A program made the position numbers and the translations under genes. From an uncultured Lachnospiraceae bacterium (GTDB lineage Bacteria; Bacillota; Clostridia; Lachnospirales; Lachnospiraceae): a stretch of DNA of 47,282 bases. The DNA lies in NCBI GenBank assembly GCA_949840465.1, contig CATKXE010000018.1, forward strand, positions 1 to 47,282. The letters are read 5' to 3'. This document shows positions 1 through 8,660 of the stretch, one piece after another; positions within the stretch are counted from its first letter, which is position 1; every line of letters starts with the position of its first letter. The notes beneath the pieces are model-generated. The model searched no databases, was not told the origin of the DNA, and saw nothing but the letters and a program-made list of their open reading frames with translations.

Positions 1-50
1 ATCAAAACAAGCGTTCTATCTAAGACCTGCCGGCGAACTGTCCAGAAAAG

Positions 51-200
51 TACACCTTATCGGACAAAGTCCGCCCGCTCTACGGGACATGAATCACGGG
101 ATGCCTTTTGGGCACACCTTATCGGACAAAATCTGCCCGTCATACAGGGGGCATGTATCATGGGATGTTTGTGTACGCTTTGGCGGATAAAAGCCGTCCA
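51..200. repeat. Degenerate tandem repeats, about 62 bp each
   Basis: Two well-matched copies start at 51 and 113. Both contain ACACCTTATCGGACAAA, then GCCCG, and end in GGGATG (98-103 and 162-167). A third, weaker copy starts near 174 (TACGCTTTGGCGGATAAA). They lie upstream of a site-specific recombinase gene, so a role as recombinase-binding sites is possible, but nothing in the sequence proves it. Confidence 0.6.
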
Positions 201-379
201 AAACCTGCGGGAAAGAGAAGGAGAGTATACAAGTTATAAAAAATATGGCCTGAAAGATAAAATTTTTTACGGATATTGTAATTGTCCTGTTATCATAAAT
301 ACGAAGGCGCTCTGCACAAACAATGTTTGCAGTGTTGGGGGCTGTGAATAATTTTACTAATTGAGGGGGCTGTAAAATT

Positions 380-433
380 ATTTATGGTTTATTCAGGGCA
401 TATTAGCCATAAATGGCAACACTTGCACGTGCA
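380..433. promoter_or_regulatory. Palindromes directly upstream of the recombinase
   Basis: An 8-bp inverted repeat, ATTTATGG (380-387) and CCATAAAT (407-414), has a 19-bp spacer. A perfect 10-bp palindrome TGCACGTGCA follows at 424-433. Sites like this can be operators or crossover sites for a serine recombinase. The function is inferred from position only. Confidence 0.4.
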
Positions 434-472
434 TGTCGTAAAACATAAGATGAAAGGCAGGAGGTACAGGAT

Positions 473-1099
473 ATGAAGAGCAAAGTATACGGTTATATCA
501 GGGTTTCTACACGGGAACAAAATATTGAACGACAGGTGATTTCCCTACTAGAGGCAGGCGTAAGTGAAAAGAATATTTATATTGATAAGCAGAGCGGAAA
601 AAATTTCCAGCGTCCGGCATATAAAAAAATGATGTCCCGCGTCCGGGAGGGGGATTTGATCATTATAAAAAGTATTGACAGGTTGGGGCGTAATTATCAG
701 GAAATTATGGAACAATGGCGTATCATTACCAAAGAAAAAAAAGCAGATATCCGCATTCTGGATATGCCGTTGTTGGATACAACGCAGACAAAGGATCTGT
801 TGGGGACGTTTATCAGTGACGTGGTACTACAGTTACTTTCATTTGTGGCAGAAAATGAGCGTGATAATATTCGCCAGAGACAGGCGGAAGGAATTGCGGC
901 AGCAAAGGCAAGGGGGGTACGTTTTGGGAAACCAGTGATTCCCATGCCTGAGAATTTCCCGGAATTATATGGGCAATGGGAGACTGGAAGCATCACGATC
1001 AATGAACTGGCGGGGCTATGTAATATGGGAAGAAGTACAATGTATAAAAGAATTGGAGAATACAGGGCATTGATGTGCCTTGAAAGACCCTCAGAGTGA
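473..1099 (+). CDS. Small serine recombinase (resolvase/invertase family)
   Basis: This 208-residue protein belongs to the resolvase/DNA-invertase family, which cuts and rejoins DNA through a serine-DNA link. The catalytic motif YIRVST is at the N-terminus, with Ser12 as the likely nucleophile. The conserved IDRLGRN segment lies near residue 70, the ENERDNIRQRQAEGI stretch of the long E helix near 125-140, and a C-terminal helix-turn-helix (ELAGLCNMGRSTMYKR) follows. Its length is normal for a resolvase or invertase rather than a large transposon integrase. The ATG at 473 has AGGAGG eight bases upstream. No transposase is next to it, so it may act on local DNA or be a remnant of a mobile element. 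Whether it resolves or inverts DNA cannot be told here. Confidence 0.9.
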   Translation: MKSKVYGYIRVSTREQNIERQVISLLEAGVSEKNIYIDKQSGKNFQRPAYKKMMSRVREGDLIIIKSIDRLGRNYQEIMEQWRIITKEKKADIRILDMPLLDTTQTKDLLGTFISDVVLQLLSFVAENERDNIRQRQAEGIAAAKARGVRFGKPVIPMPENFPELYGQWETGSITINELAGLCNMGRSTMYKRIGEYRALMCLERPSE

Positions 1100-1150
1100 A
1101 GGGGGCGGGGCATGGCAGCCGTTAACTTGATATTATAGTTCCGGGTATCT

Positions 1151-1206
1151 GGGAACTGTGCAAAAATAACTTGTACATCAGCACAAGTTATTTATTTACA
1201 GTTCCC
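1151..1206. terminator. Nested hairpin between convergent genes
   Basis: Outer arms GGGAACTGT (1151-1159) and ACAGTTCCC (1198-1206) enclose inner arms AAATAACTTGT (1164-1174) and ACAAGTTATTT (1183-1193). It lies between the ends of two converging genes, which fits a two-way terminator. Neither side has a clean T-run, so a transposon-end or other structured element is the alternative. Confidence 0.5.
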
Positions 1207-1263
1207 TTGAAGCACTACTGCACTCTATATGTTTCGCAGCATGCCGATCGGAAAAGAGATAAT

Positions 1264-2340
1264 CTATTTTTTAGTCAATGCCTTGATTCTTTCTGTTGCA
1301 GGCGGATATCCTTTTGCCTGTGACATCCTATAATAGGTCAACGCCTTTTCCAAATTTCCATTGACCTCGAACCATACTCCCAGATTATAGGCTGCCTTAA
1401 AGGAACCGTTTCCGACCACTCCTTCATGCTCCGGTACTTCGCCGATTTCCAGACAGCGTATATAAGATTGTTCAATCAATGGGAGAAAACTGACATATCG
1501 TTGCACATCTGAAAAGATAGCCTGTGTATAGAATGTCCCACATGCAAAATGATAATCTGCATATGGCGCCAGCCTCTCCTTTTCCAGACCAATGATCTCA
1601 AATCCCTTTTCATATCTTTTTAATTTCAGCAGATTATAAATGTAAGAAATAACACCGCCTGTACGGTAGCCAGTGCCGATGTCTGGTACTAATTGGTAAA
1701 ACTTTTCAAAATATTTGTCTGCACGTTTATAATCTTTCATAAGCCAAAGAGTGCGGGATACCTGATATAGCATATAAGGGTCGTCAGGGGTATCCTGAAG
1801 TTCACGCAAAAGAATTTGCAGATTCCGTTCGCCTTTCCCTTCCTGAAGATACCCGTCATGTTCAAATATCAGTGGGAGCGGAGCAATGGGAAGTTCACTG
1901 ACGACTTGTTCGTGTATCCGTCCTTCGTAAAAAGAACCTTTGGGAATCAAACGGGTAATGTAGGCATAGCCTTTACTGATCTCTCCGTTCGCTTCATGGT
2001 AGCTGTCCTGCCTACGGATGGCGCCGACATAGCCGCCTTTTTTGATAAATTTTTGTATATCCTTACGTTTTCCGGACATTAGATATTCATCGGCATCCAG
2101 AACCAGGTTCCAGTCGCATTCAGACTGGGAAAGTGCAAAGTTTCTTGCCGCTGCGAAATCTCCGTTCCACTTAAAATGGGAAATGTGTGCCTGAAATTTT
2201 TCGGCAATTTCAATGGTATTATCTGTAGAACCTGTATCTGTAATGTAGATTTCATCCACAAGATTTTTTGCGCGGGCAAGGCATTTCTGAAGGCTCCGTT
2301 CCTCATTTTTTACAATCATAACCAATCCAACTGTTTTCAT
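1264..2340 (-). CDS. Family 2 glycosyltransferase with TPR-like C-terminal half
   Basis: The N-terminal ~100 residues are a GT-A fold glycosyltransferase: the opening VGLVMIVKNEE, the DTGSTDNT nucleotide-sugar segment, and the LVLDADEYL metal-binding DxD-type motif are all visible. The remaining ~250 residues are rich in paired helices typical of tetratricopeptide repeats (for example EKALTYYRMSQAKGYPPA near the end). This arrangement is common in Firmicutes protein glycosyltransferases of the SunS-like group. The donor sugar and acceptor are unknown. Flagellin glycosylation is a tempting guess because of the neighbouring motility genes, but no flagellin gene is in the window. It reads on the minus strand, with a GGAG site about 15 bases before the ATG. 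Confidence 0.85.
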   Translation of the reverse strand: MKTVGLVMIVKNEERSLQKCLARAKNLVDEIYITDTGSTDNTIEIAEKFQAHISHFKWNGDFAAARNFALSQSECDWNLVLDADEYLMSGKRKDIQKFIKKGGYVGAIRRQDSYHEANGEISKGYAYITRLIPKGSFYEGRIHEQVVSELPIAPLPLIFEHDGYLQEGKGERNLQILLRELQDTPDDPYMLYQVSRTLWLMKDYKRADKYFEKFYQLVPDIGTGYRTGGVISYIYNLLKLKRYEKGFEIIGLEKERLAPYADYHFACGTFYTQAIFSDVQRYVSFLPLIEQSYIRCLEIGEVPEHEGVVGNGSFKAAYNLGVWFEVNGNLEKALTYYRMSQAKGYPPATERIKALTKK

Positions 2341-2510
2341 ATTGTTAACGATAATCTCCTTTGCAATATTTGTTGCTTTCTATGAAACTGTAACGCTTGC
2401 AATTATACTCACAAGCAAAGAAATTTTACGCAGCAGAGCCGCGGGGACTTTGACTGCTGATAGTATAACAATTCAGGACGGTTGATTCAATAGTGATTTC
2501 TGAAAAAAGA

Positions 2511-2563
2511 AATACAGGGACAACTTCCGGCAGAAAATACTGCCTGATGTTGTCCCTGTATTT
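2511..2563 (-). terminator. Terminator of the chemoreceptor gene
   Basis: A strong hairpin has arms AATACAGGGACAAC (2511-2524) and GTTGTCCCTGTATT (2549-2562), with a second small stem GGCAG/CTGCC inside. Read on the minus strand it is followed by TTCTTTTTTC, a normal U-tract. It lies 30 bases beyond the stop of the chemoreceptor gene. Confidence 0.8.
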
Positions 2564-2592
2564 AACTACAAAGCAAAAAATCAGGGTATAGA

Positions 2593-4518
2593 TTAATACT
2601 TCGCGCTGTCATAAATAACTTCGTTACTGAATCCGGTCTTCGAAGAACCAGAGCTGTGATGGCCTGGCTCTGTAGTGCTGACAAAATTGGGATCACTTTC
2701 ATAGGAGCTGTTGTCAATATTACTGCCGCTATCAAAACTACTGCTGCTGTCGTAGCTGTTGCTGTCAAAACTACCTTCGCTGTCAAATCCGGAAGAGAAA
2801 TTCGTCGGTTCTGAGGCAGGAGCAGGCTGGCTTACAAAAGAGGAACCCATAGATTTTAGCCGGAAACGTCCTACCAGGCTCTTGAGCAGGCTGGACTGGC
2901 TGAACAATTCCTCGCTGGCTGCCGCACTTTCCTCTGCTGTTGCCGAGTTCGTCTGGATAACGGAGGAAATCTGGTCGATACCTTGGGTAACCTGTGAAAG
3001 GCCCTCTGCCTGCATATTGGTAGACTCTGTAATCTTCTCCATGTTGCTGGCAATCTTCTCTGCACTTTCCACAACTTTGAGCAGGGAACTCTGGGTGTCA
3101 GTTGCAATCTTACTGCCCTCAGATACGGCAGTCAGTGAATTGTTGATCAGCACTGTCGTATTCTTAGCAGCCTCCTGGCTCTTGGAAGCAAGATTCCTGA
3201 CTTCGTCGGCAACTACAGCGAAGCCCTTGCCAGCCTCTCCGGCGCGGGCAGCCTCAACTGCAGCGTTCAGCGCAAGAATATTGGTCTGGAATGCAATATC
3301 TTCAATGGTCTTGATAATCTTCTCAATCTGGCTGGAACATTCATTGATGTTAGCCATGGCTTTGACCATAGATTCCATCTTTTCATTACTGCTGTGAATT
3401 TCTTTTGCAGTATCAGAGACTAACTGGTTCACATTACGTGAGTTCTCGGCGTTGGCATTGACCTGGCCGGACAACTCGCCAAGCGTAGCGGCTAACTCCT
3501 GTACGGAACTTGCCTGCTCTGTAGCGCCCTGGCTGAGCGCCTGAGCGCCGCTGGATACCTGTTCAGAACCATTCGCTACCTGCTCGGATGCCTGATGGAG
3601 CTGGCTCAATGTATCATTCAAAGCACTGATAATCTTGCTGCCTGAATCCTTGATGGACGCAAATTCACCCAAATAGTCCATATCCATCTCAATGTTCAGA
3701 TCGCCGTCTGCAAGAGAATCCAGACGTTCGCAGATATGATGGATATAAGCGGACAGAGTGGTGAGCACGGAACGGAGGTTTTCAGCAAGATGTCCCAGCT
3801 CATCATTGGATTCATAGGTAACTTTGGCGCTCATATCCCCCTGTGCCATGCCCTGAACCGCATTTTCAATCTCGAAAATCGGGCGAGTAAGGTTCTTGAC
3901 AATGGTAAATACGAGGAACAAGCTTATAATAATGCTGACAGCAGCAAGTCCAAAAAGAATCAAAGTGCTGATCGTCTTTATTTTTGCGCCGGACTTATAA
4001 TAGTCTTCCGCAATGGCGGATGCTTCGTCAATCACCTGATTCAGAGCGGTTTCAAACTCATCCGCGGCCGTTGCGTACTCCCCGTTCAAAACAGAAAGGG
4101 CGCTTGTCGAATTATTGGATTCTACAAATTTTATGGACTTTGCCCGGGCGTCTGATGTCCGCTGCGCAGCGCTTTCTACCGCCTGGAGCAGGGAAGCGTC
4201 CCCCTCGAACGTCTCTCTCAGTTCCTGCAGAGCGGCATCACGGTCTGCGATGGTGCTGTTAATGTTGGAATTAATGGCATCAAACTGGCTGTGGTCAGAG
4301 GTGACAGCCTTATACACATTCATCTGAATGTCTCTGGTTAAGGACTGAACCTCAAGTGCGGAACGAACCATCGGGAAAGGAGCGTTATAAAAATTTTCCA
4401 GTCCCCCGAAAACATTTCCCAGACTTATGGACGCCGCAATAATAGCAATAATGTAAAATAAAATCAAAATTCCGAATGAGAGCAACAGTTTGCTTCTCAC
4501 CTTTAAGTTTTTTAACAC
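2593..4518 (-). CDS. Methyl-accepting chemotaxis protein
   Basis: This 641-residue chemoreceptor senses a ligand outside the cell and controls CheA. Membrane segments lie near residues 12-32 and 186-210, around a four-helix-bundle-type sensor domain. A HAMP linker follows (near 210-265), then the cytoplasmic coiled coil with the hairpin tip [20 protein letters not shown], where CheA and CheW bind. Adaptation helices with Glu/Gln pairs flank it. The tail (about the last 90 residues) is very rich in Ser, Asp and Asn and ends in YDSAKY, a flexible tether perhaps used by adaptation enzymes. The start is GTG (4516-4518) with AGGAGG at 4531-4536 on the minus strand. The ligand cannot be predicted. 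It is transcribed away from the flagellar genes from its own promoter. Confidence 0.95.
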   Translation of the reverse strand: MLKNLKVRSKLLLSFGILILFYIIAIIAASISLGNVFGGLENFYNAPFPMVRSALEVQSLTRDIQMNVYKAVTSDHSQFDAINSNINSTIADRDAALQELRETFEGDASLLQAVESAAQRTSDARAKSIKFVESNNSTSALSVLNGEYATAADEFETALNQVIDEASAIAEDYYKSGAKIKTISTLILFGLAAVSIIISLFLVFTIVKNLTRPIFEIENAVQGMAQGDMSAKVTYESNDELGHLAENLRSVLTTLSAYIHHICERLDSLADGDLNIEMDMDYLGEFASIKDSGSKIISALNDTLSQLHQASEQVANGSEQVSSGAQALSQGATEQASSVQELAATLGELSGQVNANAENSRNVNQLVSDTAKEIHSSNEKMESMVKAMANINECSSQIEKIIKTIEDIAFQTNILALNAAVEAARAGEAGKGFAVVADEVRNLASKSQEAAKNTTVLINNSLTAVSEGSKIATDTQSSLLKVVESAEKIASNMEKITESTNMQAEGLSQVTQGIDQISSVIQTNSATAEESAAASEELFSQSSLLKSLVGRFRLKSMGSSFVSQPAPASEPTNFSSGFDSEGSFDSNSYDSSSSFDSGSNIDNSSYESDPNFVSTTEPGHHSSGSSKTGFSNEVIYDSAKY

Positions 4519-4569
4519 GATACTCTACTCCCTCCTATGTAATTATTTTACTATTTATACGTACTTCCT

Positions 4570-4598
4570 ATTTTATAACGGAATCCTGAGAATGTAAA
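4570..4598 (-). promoter_or_regulatory. Probable sigma-A promoter of the chemoreceptor gene
   Basis: On the minus strand, TTTACA (4593-4598) and TAAAAT (4570-4575) are 17 bases apart, about 50 bases before the start codon. No good sigma-28 box was found here, although chemoreceptor genes often use one. Confidence 0.5.
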
Positions 4599-4709
4599 TA
4601 TCCTTTTTATACTTTTACCAGATAAATTTTCCCAATATCCGTTTTCGCTGAGCGACACTAAAAAAACATGATCAACCGGATTTCACAAAACATTTATAAT
4701 TTAAATTGA

Positions 4710-4721
4710 AAAAGTACTTTT
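4710..4721. promoter_or_regulatory. Perfect palindrome upstream of the transglycosylase gene
   Basis: AAAAGTACTTTT is a 12-bp palindrome about 85 bases before the transglycosylase start, flanked by TTGAA and TCAAG. TTGAAA at 4706 could be a -35 box, but the matching -10 is poor. It may be an operator. No protein is assigned. Confidence 0.35.
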
Positions 4722-4805
4722 CAAGTCTGGATAAAAGTGGCATAATGACAAAGATGGAGAAGTATGATACAATGATACAAGAGAAAAAATAAAGGGGATA
4801 GAGAA

Positions 4806-5660
4806 ATGGCAGCAGACTATACGATTTACCAGAATTTATACAATTCCATGAACAATATTTTGTACCAGCTTCAACTGCTGAACAGTCAGGCGGGGCTGCA
4901 GACACAGTCACTGTATTCTAACAAGAATACGGGGCTGAACATGAGCTTTGCGGATACGTTTCAAAACGCATCCAGGAATCTGGGGGTGCCCGAGAGCATG
5001 GATTCCATTTTTGAGGAGGCGGCAGAGCGGTATGACGTACCGGTGAAGCTTTTGATGGCGGTCGGCAAGGCGGAATCCGGATTCAACGCAGATGCGGTCT
5101 CATCGGCAGGAGCGCAGGGAGTGATGCAGCTGATGCCTGCGACGGCGGCGGCGCTGGGCGTGGAAGACGCATTTGACGCAAGGAGCAACATTATGGGAGG
5201 GGCGAAGTACCTTTCCCAGAAACTGCAGCAGTATGATGGGGACATTGATCTGGCTTTGGCTGCATATAATGCGGGGAGCGGCAATGTAGAGAAATACGGC
5301 GGAGTGCCTCCTTTTGAAGAGACGATTAACTACATCCGCAGGATCAAGGGGTATATGGCCGGGGAACTGACCACTGGCAGGACTGTAGATACCACCGCAA
5401 CGAACCGGAATACGCGCAAAACCGTGGGGAATACCACGTTGGGCAGGACTACAGGCGCAACGATGGGAAGCACAACATCCAATCGTGTTACAGGGGCATT
5501 GAGAAATACGGCGTCCGACACAGCGGCGGACTTAACCCAGGGGCTGGCGGAATATTTTGTAAGTATCATGAGGCTTCAGATGATGAGCAGTATCACATCT
5601 CTGGGAAGGTCGTCTTCTTTGCCGGGAATGGATTATTCAGACACAGACAGCCTGTTATAA
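4806..5660 (+). CDS. Lytic murein transglycosylase (SLT domain)
   Basis: This 284-residue protein has a soluble lytic transglycosylase domain at about residues 60-175, which cleaves the glycan strand of peptidoglycan. The catalytic glutamate is Glu90 in VGKAESGF. The GAQGVMQLMP segment and the AYNAGSGNV segment, both typical of the family, follow. After the domain comes a Thr/Asn/Gly-rich stretch (about 190-245), probably disordered, and a short hydrophobic end. No signal peptide is evident, so it may leave the cell through the flagellar export system, as rod-associated muramidases do; that is inferred from its position 390 bases before the flagellar cluster. Start ATG has GGGGAT a few bases upstream. 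Confidence 0.9.
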   Translation: MAADYTIYQNLYNSMNNILYQLQLLNSQAGLQTQSLYSNKNTGLNMSFADTFQNASRNLGVPESMDSIFEEAAERYDVPVKLLMAVGKAESGFNADAVSSAGAQGVMQLMPATAAALGVEDAFDARSNIMGGAKYLSQKLQQYDGDIDLALAAYNAGSGNVEKYGGVPPFEETINYIRRIKGYMAGELTTGRTVDTTATNRNTRKTVGNTTLGRTTGATMGSTTSNRVTGALRNTASDTAADLTQGLAEYFVSIMRLQMMSSITSLGRSSSLPGMDYSDTDSLL

Positions 5661-6052
5661 AGATGCGCAACAGCCACAGAAGCAGTCGGCAGAGATTGTT
5701 AAAAAACAGACGAAAAAAAATAACCTCAGGGCAGGCGGGGCAAGAAAAAAGTTTACATAGTCACTTAATAAAACTGCTTGCTGAAAATGCTGTAAAATAC
5801 CAAAAATTTCAGTAAACGTTTGTATAATTTTTTAGCAAAAAAGCTAGACGAATATCTTAATTTAGTGTATGATAAGTTGCGTATAAGCGTTGATGTAAAG
5901 CGCCTGTACAGAAAAATGATTATGTCAGCCCCGGCCGCCGTTGTCTGCCTGGAGGCTTCGGAAGCGATAAAAAGGGCTGACACAAAAGGTTGCGAAAGTG
6001 AAAGCATATAGATGGGGAAAGAATTCAATATAAGAAGGGAGTGGGGTCTGCC
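5661..6052 (+). promoter_or_regulatory. Promoter and leader region of the flagellar cluster
   Basis: These 392 bases hold no believable gene and presumably start transcription of the flagellar cluster. One possible sigma-A promoter is TAGACG (5845-5850) and TATGAT (5868-5873), 17 bases apart. A TATAAT at 5823-5828 has no good -35. I see no sigma-28 box. Downstream of these lies a long-range hairpin (5923-5982). The core sequences of the known c-di-GMP riboswitches, often found before flgB in Clostridia, were not recognised. Confidence 0.45.
5923..5982 (+). promoter_or_regulatory. Structured leader upstream of flgB
   Basis: Arms TGTCAGCCC (5923-5931) and GGGCTGACA (5974-5982) pair perfectly and enclose about 42 bases with smaller stems, including GCTTCGGAAGC and CGGCCG. 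There is no U-tract after it, so it is not a simple terminator. It may be an RNA control element of unknown class or a processing site. Confidence 0.45.
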
Positions 6053-6430
6053 ATGTTTGGGAATACCATTGCGATGGCGAATAAATCATTGGATTATCTC
6101 TGGCGGAAGATGGAAGTTGTGCAGAATAACCTCGCCAATGTGGACACGCCTGGATTCAAGAAAAAGACGATCAGCTTTGAAGAGGTTTTTGACAACAGGC
6201 TGCGTGCGGCCAGCATGACGAAGAATGATAAACAGATGAAGCAGGCAATATCAGGGGCAGATTATTTCGTATATACCCCTTATGATTCTTCTGCGAGGGT
6301 AGATGAGAACAATGTCAATGCGGATGTGGAAGAGACAGAGATGGCAAGAACCTCGCTGCATTACCAGCACCTGCTGCAGACGATAACCGCGAATGTTAAG
6401 AGGTATCAGAGCGCAATCAAAGGGCAGTAG
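6053..6430 (+). CDS. flgB: Flagellar basal-body rod protein FlgB
   Basis: FlgB is a proximal rod subunit linking the MS-ring to the rod. The N-terminal signature VQNNLANVDTPGFKKK is clear, and the C-terminal helix segment EMARTSLHYQHLLQTITANVKRY is typical of FlgB. The product is 125 residues, the normal size. I start at ATG 6053 rather than the GTG at 6041, because the AAGGGAG site at 6034-6040 touches the GTG but is well spaced from the ATG. It is first in the cluster. The partner rod gene flgC, normally next, is not here but at 20057. Confidence 0.93.
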   Translation: MFGNTIAMANKSLDYLWRKMEVVQNNLANVDTPGFKKKTISFEEVFDNRLRAASMTKNDKQMKQAISGADYFVYTPYDSSARVDENNVNADVEETEMARTSLHYQHLLQTITANVKRYQSAIKGQ

Positions 6431-6548
6431 TTTCTTACATAATATATAGAACGCTTTTTGAGGGTGAATGGCAGAAGAGGTAAAAATATTCCTGCCGGGC
6501 AGGGGCAATGGCTGAGAAAAGACCAGCCAGGAAAGGACTGATAAAAAT

Positions 6549-6878
6549 ATGGGAGAAGAGATGTTCATCACCCCGATTCAGCCGTGGAGCCGAATAGAGG
6601 GGTTTGGTACTGAGCAGGGGACGCCTTCCTCTTCATCGTTGAGAGGGACGGACGGGATATCTGCATTTAAAGGGATATTTGAAGAAGCGATTAACAATGT
6701 GAAGGAGACCGAAGATAATTTAGCGAAGAACCAATATCTTTTGGCGACGGGGCAGATTGAAAATCCACATTCAGTGGGGATTGCTGCATCAGAGGCACAG
6801 CTTTCAGTAGACCTCCTTGTGCAACTTCGAACGAAAGCATTAGAAGCATATAACGAAATCATGCGTATCAGTTCATAA
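6549..6878 (+). CDS. fliE: Flagellar hook-basal body protein FliE
   Basis: FliE joins the MS-ring and export gate to the rod. The family core is visible: FKGIFEEAINNVKETEDN, then GQIENPHSVGIAASEAQLSVDLLVQLRTKALEAYNEIMRI to the C-terminus. The 109-residue length is normal. The N-terminal 35 residues are Ser/Gly/Pro-rich and poorly conserved. The start may be ATG 6549 (AGGAAAGGAC about 11 bases upstream) or ATG 6561. The 118 bases before it contain no flgC, only a short GC-rich inverted repeat near 6491-6505. Confidence 0.92.
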   Translation: MGEEMFITPIQPWSRIEGFGTEQGTPSSSSLRGTDGISAFKGIFEEAINNVKETEDNLAKNQYLLATGQIENPHSVGIAASEAQLSVDLLVQLRTKALEAYNEIMRISS

Positions 6879-6914
6879 TATGCCTTTGGGGCATATTATG
6901 AACGGATGCTTTTT
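6871..6914 (+). terminator. Perfect hairpin overlapping the fliE stop, with T-run
   Basis: A 14-bp perfect stem, GTTCATAATATGCC (6871-6884) and GGCATATTATGAAC (6890-6903), has a five-base loop. The fliE stop codon lies in the left arm. TTTTTT follows at 6909-6914, five bases after the stem. It looks like a partial terminator within the operon that would lower or time expression of fliF and later genes. Confidence 0.6.
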
Positions 6915-7088
6915 TGCTGTGTCGGGGTGAATTACTCAGCGGCAGGTTGCAAGTTCGGAGCCTGTTGCATTTCCGGGATGATCATGAATGGATTTCGGGT
7001 GGCTTTGTACCTGGTTTTAAAAGGATGAAGAATGCTTCCTGCCGGGGGTGCATGCGTGAGAATATAGAATATAAGAGAGTGTTGGAGT

Positions 7089-8660
7089 ATGAAAGAAAAG
7101 TTGGGGCAATTAAAAGAATTTGCCGGGAACCTAAGCAGTAAGACGAAAAAGTTAATTATTGCCGGGGCGGTGATATTGGTCGCTGCAGCGATTATCATTG
7201 CCGTTGTGCTGAATAACCGGCCTTACGGGGTTCTGTTTACCGGACTGGGGCAGGAAGAGGCACAGCAGATTACGGCGGCGCTGCAGGAATCCGGTACTGA
7301 TTTTAAATATGATGGGGATTCTACAATTATGGTACAGGAGAGCGTCCTGGATCAGACCAAGGCGACTCTGGTTCAGCAGGGGTATCCGAAAAGCGGCTTT
7401 ACATATGACACATTTAAAGACAACGCGGGCCTGATGACGACAGATTCAGATAAGGATACTTACAAGCTCTATGAACTGCAGGATCGTATCGGAGCTACGA
7501 TCAAGCTCTTTGAAGGCGTGAAGAATGCTTCGGTTACCATTGCTTTGGGCGAGGACAATAAATATGTACTCAATGATTCAGAGACCAAGTCTTCGGCATC
7601 GGTAACAGTCATTATGGAAGACGGCGGTTCGCCTGATTCGGATCAGGTCGTCGGGATCCAGAGGCTGGTATCACATGCGGTTCCGAATATGGAGATGGAA
7701 GCCGTGCAGGTAATAGACGGCAACGGAAAAGACCTGACGGACGACACCAAGAAGACGGCGAACAGTTCTGACGCGGAAGAGATTGCAGCCGTGGTGGAAG
7801 GGCAGATTGAGAAGAATATCCTGAAAGTGTTGACTCCGATCTATGGTGAGGACAATGTCAGCGTTGCCGCAAGGGCTCGGATTAATATGGAACAGCTTAT
7901 GCGGGAGAGCATCACATATAATACGCCGGAAAAGATCGACGAGGAAGACAAAACCGGAATCATCAGCAATGAAGAGCGGTATATCGAGCGTTCCGGGACG
8001 GGAGACGCTGCAGGCGGAGTGGTCGGTACAGAGACCAATGCAGACACAGCTGAGTACAATACAGACGGTAACGGGGACGGAGCTTCCGCATACAGCGAGA
8101 GCAGGTCTACCGAATACCTTGTGAACCAGATTAAGGAACAGGGGCAGGTGGATTCCGGTGCGCTGGATGATCTGACCGTTTCGGTTGTGGTCAACGGGAA
8201 TGGCTTTGGAAGCCTTCGGGAAGCACAGCTTAGATCGCTGGTGGGCAATGCGGCAGGGATTGCCAGAGCGGAACAGGCGGATAAGATTTCACTCGCAAGC
8301 GCACCGTTTAACGGAACAGGCGACGATGAAAGCGATACTGAGACGGTAAGTACATCGATTCTTGAGAATGTGCCGCTTTGGGCTATTATTGCAGCCGTTG
8401 CATTGCTTCTGGTTCTGACGGCGGTCATCATCATACTGATCGTCCGGAGACGCAGAAGTGAAGAAGAGGAAGAAGAGGAACTTGAAGAGGCTACTGAGAG
8501 CGTTGAGACGATCGACCTCAATCAGGAGCTTCAACAGATACAGAATGACAGAGGAATGGAACTAAAGAGAAGTATCCGGGAATTTGCGGAGCAAAATGCC
8601 GAGATATCTGCACAGTTATTGAAGAATTGGCTGAACGGGGGCGGTATAGATGGCGGCTAA
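7089..8660 (+). CDS. fliF: Flagellar MS-ring protein FliF
   Basis: FliF builds the membrane ring on which the export gate and switch assemble. Membrane segments lie at about residues 22-42 and 428-452, with the periplasmic-facing ring domains between them (RPYGVLFTGL near 44, and the KLYELQDRIGATIKLFEGVKNASVTIAL region). The cytoplasmic tail begins with an Arg and Glu-rich stretch and ends in SIREFAEQNAEISAQLLKNWLN, the FliG-binding part. The 523-residue length is normal. Its last 11 bases overlap the start of fliG, which suggests translational coupling. Confidence 0.95.
   Translation: MKEKLGQLKEFAGNLSSKTKKLIIAGAVILVAAAIIIAVVLNNRPYGVLFTGLGQEEAQQITAALQESGTDFKYDGDSTIMVQESVLDQTKATLVQQGYPKSGFTYDTFKDNAGLMTTDSDKDTYKLYELQDRIGATIKLFEGVKNASVTIALGEDNKYVLNDSETKSSASVTVIMEDGGSPDSDQVVGIQRLVSHAVPNMEMEAVQVIDGNGKDLTDDTKKTANSSDAEEIAAVVEGQIEKNILKVLTPIYGEDNVSVAARARINMEQLMRESITYNTPEKIDEEDKTGIISNEERYIERSGTGDAAGGVVGTETNADTAEYNTDGNGDGASAYSESRSTEYLVNQIKEQGQVDSGALDDLTVSVVVNGNGFGSLREAQLRSLVGNAAGIARAEQADKISLASAPFNGTGDDESDTETVSTSILENVPLWAIIAAVALLLVLTAVIIILIVRRRRSEEEEEEELEEATESVETIDLNQELQQIQNDRGMELKRSIREFAEQNAEISAQLLKNWLNGGGIDGG

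Larger units (their letters stand above)
1..472. other. Non-coding region upstream of the recombinase, rich in repeats
   Basis: No convincing gene is visible. One frame stays open from the window edge to a stop at 349-351 and ends in a Cys-rich stretch, but it has no good start, no ribosome site and no family I recognise. It could be the tail of a gene cut by the window edge or chance. The region holds tandem repeats (51-200), a short direct repeat with GGGGGCTGT at 337-345 and 365-373, and palindromes just before the recombinase gene. Confidence 0.5.

Noticed and set aside
160..351. A 63-residue open frame, extended to the window edge as an open frame of 117 codons
   Set aside because: No ribosome site, no known family and it runs through tandem repeats. 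Possibly a cut-off gene tail, but it cannot be supported.
149..1099. An invertible flagellar phase-switch controlled by the recombinase
   Set aside because: No pair of long inverted repeats was seen around the flagellar promoter, and the recombinase is 5 kb away.
5661..6052. A c-di-GMP riboswitch before flgB
   Set aside because: The conserved GGCAAACC-type core was not found. Only an unassigned long-range stem is visible.
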